DNA of 15,892 nt from Lachnospiraceae bacterium UBA1778 (GTDB lineage: Bacteria; Bacillota; Clostridia; Lachnospirales; Lachnospiraceae): positions 1 to 15,892 of the forward strand of contig DCGM01000076.1 in the NCBI GenBank assembly GCA_002315255.1, in the 5' to 3' direction. Both the position numbers and the translations under genes were made by a program. Numbering within the stretch: the first letter of the stretch is position 1; each line of letters opens with the position of its first letter. The notes beneath the pieces were generated by a model that was given only the letters and a program-made list of their open reading frames with translations, had not been told where the DNA came from and did no database searches. This document shows positions 6,589 to 12,862 of the stretch, in pieces.

Positions 6589-7320
6589 ATGACTGAATAC
6601 CGTTATGAAATCCATATGCACACTTCTGCGGTTTCGAAGTGCGGACACGACACCCCGGAGGAGATGATCCGGGAAACGATTGCGAAGGGCTACAGCGGCG
6701 CGGTCCTCACAGAGCATATCAATGGTGCGACTTTCAGCGATATGCAGGGCGCCGGCTGGCAGACGAAGATGGACCATTATCTGACCGGCTTCCGCCGCGC
6801 CTCGGCGGCTGCGGAAGGCTCGGATTTTACGGTTTTCCTCGGGACTGAGTTTAACTTCACGGAGAACTGGAATGATTATCTCGTCTATGGTCTCAACGAA
6901 GATATCCTTCGGTATGAGCTGGACGATTCGGTTCGCGACTGGGGAATCAAGCGCTTTTCAGAGTTCTGCCGTGCCAACGGCCTCCTTCTGATTCAGGCGC
7001 ATCCGTTCCGAAAAGATATGACGATCGTCCGGCCGGAATTCCTGGACGGCATCGAGGTGCTCAATGCGCATCCGCGCCACGAGTCCCGAAACTTCCTGGC
7101 CCGCGCGCATGCAGAATACCATGATCTTCTGATGACGGGCGGCTCAGATGCGCACGCTGTCGGAGATGTCGGCCGCGGCGGAATCGTGACGGACCATAAG
7201 CTTACAGGAATCTCTGATGTGGTGTCGGAACTTCGGGCGGGCGCGAGGATCATTGTTCCTGAGGAGCAGAAAAAATATTTCGACGGGAAAGGCGTATTTG
7301 ATACGAGAAGGCAGGCTTGA
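6589..7320 (+). CDS. PHP-domain metal-dependent phosphohydrolase
   Basis: 243 residues, cytoplasmic, no signal peptide. The full set of PHP metal-site motifs is visible in order: HMH (9-11), TEH (41-43), GTE (85-87), QAHP (136-139), NAHPRH (159-164) and SDAH (186-189). This predicts a bi- or trinuclear metal centre that hydrolyses phosphoesters. The family includes histidinol phosphatase (HisK/HisJ), YcdX-type phosphatases, nucleotide 3',5'-diphosphate phosphatases and the PHP domains of DNA polymerases. No his genes or other pathway genes are near, so the substrate is open. The protein is single-domain and of usual length. An AAGAAGG Shine-Dalgarno lies 9-10 bases before the ATG. It follows the membrane-anchored protein gene by 18 bases, and a terminator 80 bases after its stop ends the unit. 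Confidence 0.85.
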   Translation: MTEYRYEIHMHTSAVSKCGHDTPEEMIRETIAKGYSGAVLTEHINGATFSDMQGAGWQTKMDHYLTGFRRASAAAEGSDFTVFLGTEFNFTENWNDYLVYGLNEDILRYELDDSVRDWGIKRFSEFCRANGLLLIQAHPFRKDMTIVRPEFLDGIEVLNAHPRHESRNFLARAHAEYHDLLMTGGSDAHAVGDVGRGGIVTDHKLTGISDVVSELRAGARIIVPEEQKKYFDGKGVFDTRRQA

Positions 7321-7403
7321 AGGGAAAAGCGGCTTGATGCATAAAGATGATCCGTGAGGGGGCTTCTGATCTTTAGAAAAGAATGAATTTGAAATAGATA
7401 TAG

Positions 7404-7439
7404 CCGTCTGGCGTCATTTCGGCGCCGGGCGGTTTTTTT
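7404..7439 (+). terminator. Rho-independent terminator after the PHP gene
   Basis: CCGTCTGGCG (7404-7413) pairs with CGCCGGGCGG (7423-7432) over 10 bp with two G-U pairs and a 9-base loop, followed by seven Ts (7433-7439). It separates the PHP unit from the next promoter, whose operator begins only 12 bases downstream. Confidence 0.85.
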
Positions 7440-7450
7440 GCGGTTTTGTA

Positions 7451-7485
7451 CGAACAAATGTTTGCATTATCCGAACATTTGTGCT
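7451..7485 (+). promoter_or_regulatory. Two LexA (SOS) boxes upstream of the radical SAM gene
   Basis: Box 1, CGAACAAATGTTTG (7451-7464), agrees with the Bacillus-type LexA/DinR consensus CGAACRNRYGTTYC at 13 of 14 positions. Box 2, CGAACATTTGTGCT (7472-7485), keeps the left half and GT of the right half (11 of 14). Their centres are 21 bp apart, two helical turns, so both would lie on one face of the DNA. Box 1 covers the -35 and box 2 the spacer and start of the -10, an arrangement that would repress by blocking RNA polymerase. Together they also form an 11-bp inverted repeat (7454-7464 with 7472-7482, one wobble), so a different dimeric regulator cannot be excluded. Confidence 0.7.
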
Positions 7486-7490
7486 ATCCT
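7462..7490 (+). promoter_or_regulatory. Sigma-A promoter of the radical SAM/DUF4130 unit
   Basis: TTGCAT (7462-7467), a 17-bp spacer and TATCCT (7485-7490) predict a transcript start near 7497 and a 37-base leader. The promoter is moderate and entirely overlaid by the two LexA-like boxes. Confidence 0.65.
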
Positions 7491-7533
7491 ATCGGTAAGG
7501 GCTCAAAATAGCAGTAAGGGAGCGGAACAGGCG

Positions 7534-9126
7534 ATGGACGTTCGGATGTCACTCAGCATTGAAGAAAAACTGGAAATCCTTTCAGATGCGGCGAAATATG
7601 ACGTGTCCTGTTCGTCGAGCGGTTCGGACCGCGCCGCGGTAAAGGGAGCGATCGGCTCGTCGCAGGCTTGCGGCATCTGCCATTCGTTCACTTCTGACGG
7701 CCGCTGCATCTCGCTCCTCAAAATCCTTCTTACCAATGAATGCGTCTACGACTGTAAATACTGCGTCAACCGCCGCTCGCGGGATACTGTTCGGACAGCC
7801 TTCACGCCGGAGGAAGTCTGTGAGCTCACTATGGGCTTTTATCAGCGGAATTATATCGAAGGGCTCTTTCTTTCGTCAGGCGTCGTGAAGTCACCGGACC
7901 ACACGATGGAGCTCCTTTATGAGGTGCTCTTCCTGCTTCGCAAAAAGTACCGTTTTATGGGTTATATCCACGTGAAGGGAATTCCAGGGGCGGACTCTGT
8001 TCTCCTCGAAAAAGCCGGGTTTTTGGCCGATAGAATGAGTTTAAACCTTGAACTGCCGACGGAGGCGGGTCTCCACCTGCTCGCGCCCTCGAAAAAGGAG
8101 GAAAACATCCTCGGTCCTATGCGCCATATCCAGGGCGGCATTCACGGCAATGCGGCCGCTTCGAAGGGCGTCTACCGGGTCACGCGGGAAAAGATCGGTC
8201 AAACACAGGATGTAAACTACCTTTGGGAAACCGCGCTCACAAAGGAGGAACTCGGGCTTCAGGTTTATGATGGTGTTCAAATACCGCGTGGTTCTGATAG
8301 GAATCAGGTGGCAGCTGTTTCTGGCAGCAGCTTTATGTCCGGTGTCCCATCCCGGATTCAAGCCACCGACCGCTATACGCCGAGCAGCCTTTGGCTGCCG
8401 GAATCGATTCACCGGGAGGACCGGAACTGGCTCGCAAGCGGAAAACTTTCGGGCTTCGTTCCAGCGGGGCAGAGCACTCAGATGATCATCGGCGCCACAA
8501 ATGAAACCGATTTTGACATTATGTCGAAGGCAGAGAACCTATATCAGAATTTTGACTTAAAACGCGTCTATTATTCGGCTTTTATCAATACGACTCATGA
8601 CAGCGCACTCCCGGAAACGCCGGATGGGCCGCCGCTCCTTCGCGAACACCGTCTTTATCAGACCGATTTCCTGATGCGCTATTACGGATTCCAGGCACGG
8701 GAGATTCTGACGCCGGAAGCGCCCGATCTGCCTCTCCTTTATGATCCGAAATGCACTTGGGCGCTTCGGCATCTCGAGCAGTTCCCGGTCGAAGTGACGC
8801 GAGCGGACTATGGTACACTCCTCCGCGTGCCCGGCATCGGACCGACCTCCGCGAAACGCATTGTCCTGGCGCGGCGGACCGGAATGCTGACCTTCGACGC
8901 GCTCAAGCGGATGGGCGTCGTGTTAAAGCGCGCGCACTATTTCATCCTCTGCGGCGGCCAGCAGCTCTATCGGACGCGGATCAATGAATCCTTTATCTCT
9001 TCTGAACTGATTGCGCTGGACCGCGAGAAGAACTGGCAGCTCCTGCGGTCAACGAATGTTCGGCAGATGGACCTGTTCGCCGATTTCCAGCTCTATCAGC
9101 CGAATACGAATATCATCAGCGCATAA
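7534..9126 (+). CDS. Putative DNA modification/repair radical SAM protein (TIGR03916 type)
   Basis: 530 residues from ATG 7534; AAGGGAG (7516-7522) is a somewhat distant Shine-Dalgarno. The family opening EEKLEILSDAAKYDVSCSSSGS (10-31) is followed by GICHSFTSDGRC (47-58) and the 4Fe-4S/SAM cluster motif CVYDCKYC (Cys70, Cys74, Cys77). Family blocks follow: GLFLSSGVVKSPD, FVPAGQSTQMIIGAT (308-322) and RVYYSAF. A helix-hairpin-helix DNA-binding motif RVPGIGPTSAKRI lies at 431-443. It should be an oxygen-sensitive, DNA-acting radical enzyme; substrate and product are unknown in the family. Residues of about 201-306, between MRHIQGGI and SGFVPAG, appear as an extra block, since members as I know them have about 400 residues. 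The DUF4130 partner follows, and the promoter carries LexA-like boxes. The frame is open back to 7438, but the start there would lie in the terminator and upstream of the promoter. Confidence 0.88.
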   Translation: MDVRMSLSIEEKLEILSDAAKYDVSCSSSGSDRAAVKGAIGSSQACGICHSFTSDGRCISLLKILLTNECVYDCKYCVNRRSRDTVRTAFTPEEVCELTMGFYQRNYIEGLFLSSGVVKSPDHTMELLYEVLFLLRKKYRFMGYIHVKGIPGADSVLLEKAGFLADRMSLNLELPTEAGLHLLAPSKKEENILGPMRHIQGGIHGNAAASKGVYRVTREKIGQTQDVNYLWETALTKEELGLQVYDGVQIPRGSDRNQVAAVSGSSFMSGVPSRIQATDRYTPSSLWLPESIHREDRNWLASGKLSGFVPAGQSTQMIIGATNETDFDIMSKAENLYQNFDLKRVYYSAFINTTHDSALPETPDGPPLLREHRLYQTDFLMRYYGFQAREILTPEAPDLPLLYDPKCTWALRHLEQFPVEVTRADYGTLLRVPGIGPTSAKRIVLARRTGMLTFDALKRMGVVLKRAHYFILCGGQQLYRTRINESFISSELIALDREKNWQLLRSTNVRQMDLFADFQLYQPNTNIISA

Positions 9127-9204
9127 AGCCTTGGCTGAAAGAACCATCAGCGCATAATGCTTTAACAAATAGAATCATCAGCGCATAAAACGCTGGCAGA
9201 AAGA
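9112..9204 (+). repeat. 31-bp tandem repeat, three copies, spanning the radical SAM stop codon
   Basis: Three head-to-tail units of exactly 31 bp start at 9112, 9143 and 9174. All share the core CATCAGCGCATAA and end in AGA. Units 1 and 3 are identical at 27 of 31 positions, units 1 and 2 at 23 of 31. Unit 1 encodes the last residues (IISA) and stop of the radical SAM protein, so each later copy repeats the same in-phase TAA block. The array fills nearly the whole gap to the DUF4130 gene. A degenerate piece, TTAACCAAATAGAAT, resembling the junction of units 2 and 3, recurs at about 9969-9982 after that gene. Confidence 0.9.
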
Positions 9205-9211
9205 TGAAACA

Positions 9212-9967
9212 ATGATTACGAAAGTGTTCTACTGTGAAGACCGGCCGGAAGCGATTCTGACGGCGATATATGATGCTTGGGCGGATTCCACTCCGAACCG
9301 CGAGATCCGGATCAATCTTCGGTCGGAAGCCGTCCAGGTTTCTTTTGTCGAAATCCAGATTCCGGTGGAATCCTCTTATGAAAAGGCTGAAAAAGTTCTG
9401 CTATCCGTTTCGAAGAGGCTTGGATTCCGCGTTCACCGGCTCATTGAAGGTGCGCTTTGTGCTGCTGAAAATGATAAGGCAGATGCGATTTTCCGTTTTC
9501 TTCAGTACGCCTTTTCTGCAGGGCATGACGTGTCGGGAGAATATGGTACTCCTGTCGTGATGCGGCTCTTTGAACTTGACCGGAAGGCGCGCCGCGAGAG
9601 TCATCTGATGCTCGGTTTTACCCGTTTCTCGATTCTCCCGGGGAACATAGCGTTTGCGAAAATCGGCCCAGTCAATGATGTTCTCCCTTTACTGGCGGAT
9701 CATTTCGCAGAGCGCTTTAACACACAGCCTTTTCTGATCTATGACGAAAAACGTCATCGCTCCGTCGTCTACACCCCAGGCGAAAAATGGTATTTCCTTG
9801 AAGGAGAACTGGACCTTTCCTCCCAGCTTCCTGCTCTTGCCGACGAATATGAGCGGCTTTGGAAGCGTTATTTTGATTCTGTCGCTATCCGCGAACGTTT
9901 TAACCCGGTGTGCCAGCGCACGTTATGCCCGCTTCATTTCCGAGAATATATGATTGAATTCAAATGA
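9212..9967 (+). CDS. DUF4130 protein, radical-SAM-linked DNA metabolism partner (TIGR03915 type)
   Basis: 251 residues, the usual length. I recognise the family from its opening (KVFYCEDRPEAILTAIYDAW), the central FRFLQYAFSAG and HLMLGFTRF segments, DVLPLLADHFAERFN, and the ending LCPLHFREYMIEF. By established knowledge this family nearly always sits beside the radical SAM protein above, and in many bacteria it is fused to a uracil-DNA-glycosylase-like domain (TIGR03914); neither fusion nor a separate glycosylase gene is present in this window. Its reaction is unknown; a role in recognising or processing damaged or modified DNA is inferred from these links and from the SOS-like operator. No transmembrane segment or signal is seen. 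The Shine-Dalgarno is poor (GAAAGATGA), so expression may depend on coupling across the 31-bp repeats from the gene before it. Confidence 0.85.
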   Translation: MITKVFYCEDRPEAILTAIYDAWADSTPNREIRINLRSEAVQVSFVEIQIPVESSYEKAEKVLLSVSKRLGFRVHRLIEGALCAAENDKADAIFRFLQYAFSAGHDVSGEYGTPVVMRLFELDRKARRESHLMLGFTRFSILPGNIAFAKIGPVNDVLPLLADHFAERFNTQPFLIYDEKRHRSVVYTPGEKWYFLEGELDLSSQLPALADEYERLWKRYFDSVAIRERFNPVCQRTLCPLHFREYMIEFK

Positions 9968-9992
9968 TTAACCAAATAGAATGAGCTGAACG

Positions 9993-10020
9993 AAAAAAAG
10001 AGCCTGCCAGGTCTCATTCT
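9993..10020 (-). terminator. Terminator between convergent genes (mainly minus strand)
   Basis: On the reverse strand the hairpin formed by 10000-10015 (GAG and CCT arms pairing with AGG and CTC, one bulged A, GGC loop) is followed by seven Ts (9993-9999), giving a good terminator for the metallopeptidase-like gene. A larger inverted repeat, AGAATGAG (9978-9985) with CTCATTCT (10013-10020), encloses it, and the plus strand ends in TTCTTTCTC, so it may also stop the DUF4130 transcript. Confidence 0.55.
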
Positions 10021-10055
10021 TTCTCCCAGTACTTCTTCCGTGCAGTCTCCCTTTC

Positions 10056-10601
10056 TCAGAAGTGGGCTAACATCAGCTGTATCTTTTCGTCAATTAACTG
10101 ATAGATAGTTTTGTACTCATCGAATGAAACATCCCTTGCGGGCCGAAAGAAGTCATATAGCTCCTTTAATTCGGGAATATCACCATATGCTTTTTTAACT
10201 GTTTCATATGCATAATGATTGGCATCAGCTTCGTATAATTGTCCTTTATATAAATCTGACAAGTAATCCTCTTCACCCTCTATTCTGCATTCAAAATAGC
10301 GTCCATCTATATTCTTATAACAAGTCCCGTCAAACATAATGACATATCCTAAGCTCATTATCAGTTCATCACTGAATCCTTCGCTTTGATTATACTGAAG
10401 CGCATGCCTTAACTCATGATAAAGATAAAATGCCTGTTCATATTCCGGCAATTCAATATTCGGATTCATATAAATCATCTTTGTTTCATCATCATACATA
10501 CCGTTAGCGGTTTCATACCCAGAAGGCATTTCAAGAGATAATCCAACAGTTATTTTGTTTTCGAAACAATACTCATTAATGATTTTAGCAATATCGATCA
10601 T
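10056..10601 (-). CDS. HExxH metallopeptidase-like protein (ImmA/IrrE or minigluzincin-like)
   Basis: 181 residues; GGGAG lies 6-7 bases before ATG 10601. The centre holds YLYHELRHALQ with a zinc-peptidase HELRH motif at 62-66, and a later YEADANHYAYE segment places Glu124 and Asn128 as an ExxAN-type third-ligand motif. This combination is that of small gluzincins such as ImmA/IrrE-like proteins, though the 57-residue gap between motifs is longer than usual. No signal peptide or membrane segment is seen, so it is probably cytoplasmic. Base composition is clearly more AT-rich than all neighbours, a sign of recent acquisition. It lies last behind the GH13 gene after a 65-bp gap, in which a weak promoter (TTGCGG, 18 bp, GATAAT) can be seen. 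A terminator follows. Target and partner are unknown; no cognate regulator or toxin gene is adjacent. Confidence 0.65.
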   Translation of the reverse strand: MIDIAKIINEYCFENKITVGLSLEMPSGYETANGMYDDETKMIYMNPNIELPEYEQAFYLYHELRHALQYNQSEGFSDELIMSLGYVIMFDGTCYKNIDGRYFECRIEGEEDYLSDLYKGQLYEADANHYAYETVKKAYGDIPELKELYDFFRPARDVSFDEYKTIYQLIDEKIQLMLAHF

Positions 10602-10666
10602 TTTAAACTCCCTATACCCAAACTCGAATTATCCTTATCCCCCTCTCAATGCCGCAAATAATTCCC

Positions 10667-12856
10667 TTAACCTTGCAGGCTTTCCTTCCGATACGTATAA
10701 ACCGTTGAGGACCAAGCGGGAACGCGGACCTTTAAGATTCCGTTCTCGAAGTGTTCTTCCCAATGGCCGACATTATATCCTACATCATTCGTCTGCATCA
10801 CGCGAAGAACCGTTCCATCATCCGGCATTTCCAACCGCCAAACCGGAATCTCCATATCCCGCTCGTCTATCGAATGATTTACAACTGTCACGGCCGATGT
10901 TTCCGCATCAAACCGCCCATATACGACAAATCCATATCCGGAAAGGAGCATCAAAAATGACCCCGTCCGGAAGCAGGTATACTCGCGGTGAACCCTGACC
11001 ATATCGCGATGGAATGCAATCAGATCCCAATTCTCTTTTCCCCACGGGAACGGCCGCCGGTCATCAGGATCTGTCCAACCGACCATTCCTGTTTCATCGC
11101 CATAATAGATTGTCGGTGATCCAGGCATGGTAAACTGCATGACCACTCCCTCGCGGAACGTCGCATACGAAACGCCTGCGCCGGCCGCTTCGCTTCCCTT
11201 TGTCTCCAACCGTCCGACCTGCCGGTTCGTCCGTGTCAGGAAACGCGTGTGGTCGTGGTTTGAAAGTTCGTTCATAGCGCTTTGAAGTGCTTCAATCGGG
11301 AGCTTCGCCTGGCTGATCTGCAAGTTGCGTTCAAACGCCTCTCCATTCCCATGAAGCTCTTTGGCATACGAACGAGAATGCTTTTCAAGTCCTGTCAGGA
11401 AATACGAGACCGGATCCATAAACGCATCATAGTTCATGACGGTGTCCCACTCATTGCCGTGAAGCCAATGCGTCGGATCCCCATAATGTTCTGCGAGAAG
11501 CAGCGCATCCCCTTTTGTATTCTTGATCTCTTTACGGAACTCCTGCCAGAAAGCATGGTTCGCCTCTTCTGTCGAACAGAGATCAGCCGCCACATCGAGC
11601 CGCCAGCCGTCCACATTATAGGGCGGAGAAATCCACTTTCTTCCAATCGCAAAAATATCTTTTCGAAGTTCGTCGCTCCCCTCGTAATTTAACTTCGGAA
11701 GCGTTTCATTGTCCCACCAGCCGCGGTATTTTTGATTCTCTTCAAACAGGAAATGATTTCGGTAGGGGCTGTCAGGCGACTGATAGGCGCCCGGTCCAAA
11801 TCCGCTCCTTTTATTTTCCTCTTGATAGATTCCCTCCCGGTCCATCCAGCGATGGAACGAGCCGCAATGGTTAAACACACCGTCCAGGATTACCTTGAAC
11901 CCCTTCTGATGAGCTTCCTCCATAAAACGCGCGAAATACTCGTCTGCATATGCTAAATTTTCGGGGTCGGTGGTCCGGCAGATGTACCGCGTAGCGGAAC
12001 GGTTCTCTATAATGTCCGTTTCTTTCTTCTCCCCGACGAGAATCCCCTCGTCCTTCGCAAATCCGGTAAAGTGCGGATCAATATGCTCATAATCCTGCGT
12101 ATCGTATTTATGCGAGGACGGTGAAACAAAGAGCGGATTAAAGTAGAGCACCTCCACTCCGAGCCGCTTTAAGTAATCGAACTTCATCCGGACGCCTTCG
12201 AGATCGCCGCCGTAGAAGACGCCGGTATCGGGCTGTGAAACCGGACGGTCCCACGAAGCATGCTCTACCGGTCTTTTCAGATAGACATACTCATCGGATA
12301 AAACATCATTCGCCGGATTTCCGTTTGCGAACCGGTCCGTAAAAATCTGATACATGACCGCGCCGCGCGCCCAATCAGGCACCGAAAAACCCGGAATAAT
12401 TTCAAACGGTGTTTCCGGAAAACCAATCTCCGCACCGCCATCCTCTCTGCCTGTTTTCTTTTCGGAGTGGCAGCCGGTCCGGTCATAGAGAAGTGTCTCT
12501 TCCCCGTCCGTTACCAAAAATCCGTATTCTAACCGTTCACTGCCGCATTCAAGCTTTCCCGAAAACCAGTCAAACCGCTTGTCGCTCTTTTCGAGATGCA
12601 TCGGGAAGCAGATGCTCTTTCTGTTTAAATCATCCGAATCATCGGCGCTCGTTTCAGCCGAAGCATCAGCGCTCGTTTTAGCCGAAGCATCAGCGCTCGT
12701 TCCAGATAGATCAGCCGGTCTCACGACTGCCCAAGCCTCTTTGACTTCGCCCCTTCCGGCGCGGAGCCGGAGCGTGACAAAGTCGCCTGCCCTGATATTT
12801 AAGGGCAGGCGATAGCCTAATGTTTCATCTGAAAAAAGTGCAGTTCTCGTTAACAT
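10667..12856 (-). CDS. GH13 glycoside hydrolase, cyclomaltodextrinase/neopullulanase-like
   Basis: 729 residues, no signal peptide, so an intracellular enzyme that likely splits maltodextrins or cyclodextrins. An N-terminal beta-sandwich resembling CBM34 (about 1-150) precedes the catalytic barrel. The four GH13 conserved regions are intact: DGVFNH (325-330), GWRLDVA (417-423, nucleophile Asp421), the acid/base Glu456 in LLAEHYG, and SNHDHTR (532-538, Asp535). MYQIFTDRF (168-176) and GGDLEGV are typical of the neopullulanase group, and a C-terminal beta domain ends the protein. Residues 51-76 are an 8-residue tandem repeat rich in Ser, Ala and Asp, inserted in the N-terminal domain. The start ATG is 7 bases after the ftsH stop with only a weak Shine-Dalgarno, so it is probably translated by coupling. 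Pullulanase or alpha-glucosidase activity cannot be excluded from sequence. Confidence 0.88.
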   Translation of the reverse strand: MLTRTALFSDETLGYRLPLNIRAGDFVTLRLRAGRGEVKEAWAVVRPADLSGTSADASAKTSADASAETSADDSDDLNRKSICFPMHLEKSDKRFDWFSGKLECGSERLEYGFLVTDGEETLLYDRTGCHSEKKTGREDGGAEIGFPETPFEIIPGFSVPDWARGAVMYQIFTDRFANGNPANDVLSDEYVYLKRPVEHASWDRPVSQPDTGVFYGGDLEGVRMKFDYLKRLGVEVLYFNPLFVSPSSHKYDTQDYEHIDPHFTGFAKDEGILVGEKKETDIIENRSATRYICRTTDPENLAYADEYFARFMEEAHQKGFKVILDGVFNHCGSFHRWMDREGIYQEENKRSGFGPGAYQSPDSPYRNHFLFEENQKYRGWWDNETLPKLNYEGSDELRKDIFAIGRKWISPPYNVDGWRLDVAADLCSTEEANHAFWQEFRKEIKNTKGDALLLAEHYGDPTHWLHGNEWDTVMNYDAFMDPVSYFLTGLEKHSRSYAKELHGNGEAFERNLQISQAKLPIEALQSAMNELSNHDHTRFLTRTNRQVGRLETKGSEAAGAGVSYATFREGVVMQFTMPGSPTIYYGDETGMVGWTDPDDRRPFPWGKENWDLIAFHRDMVRVHREYTCFRTGSFLMLLSGYGFVVYGRFDAETSAVTVVNHSIDERDMEIPVWRLEMPDDGTVLRVMQTNDVGYNVGHWEEHFENGILKVRVPAWSSTVYTYRKESLQG
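12642..12713 (-). repeat. 24-bp tandem repeat (8 residues) inside the GH13 gene
   Basis: Three units of 24 bp begin at 12642, 12666 and 12690 on the plus strand. The first two agree at 22 of 24 positions and the third decays after its first half. Read on the coding strand they give SADASA(K/E)T-type octads at residues 51-76. The length is a multiple of three, so copy-number change would keep the frame. Confidence 0.85.
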
Positions 12857-12862
12857 TCGGTT

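Noticed and set aside
8041..8412. Minus-strand open frame of 123 codons, considered as a separate gene within the radical SAM insert region
   Set aside because: It has no ribosome binding site and lies antisense to both conserved and inserted parts of the radical SAM gene.
9112..9204. CRISPR array
   Set aside because: The units are head to tail with no spacers, only three copies, and no cas genes are near.
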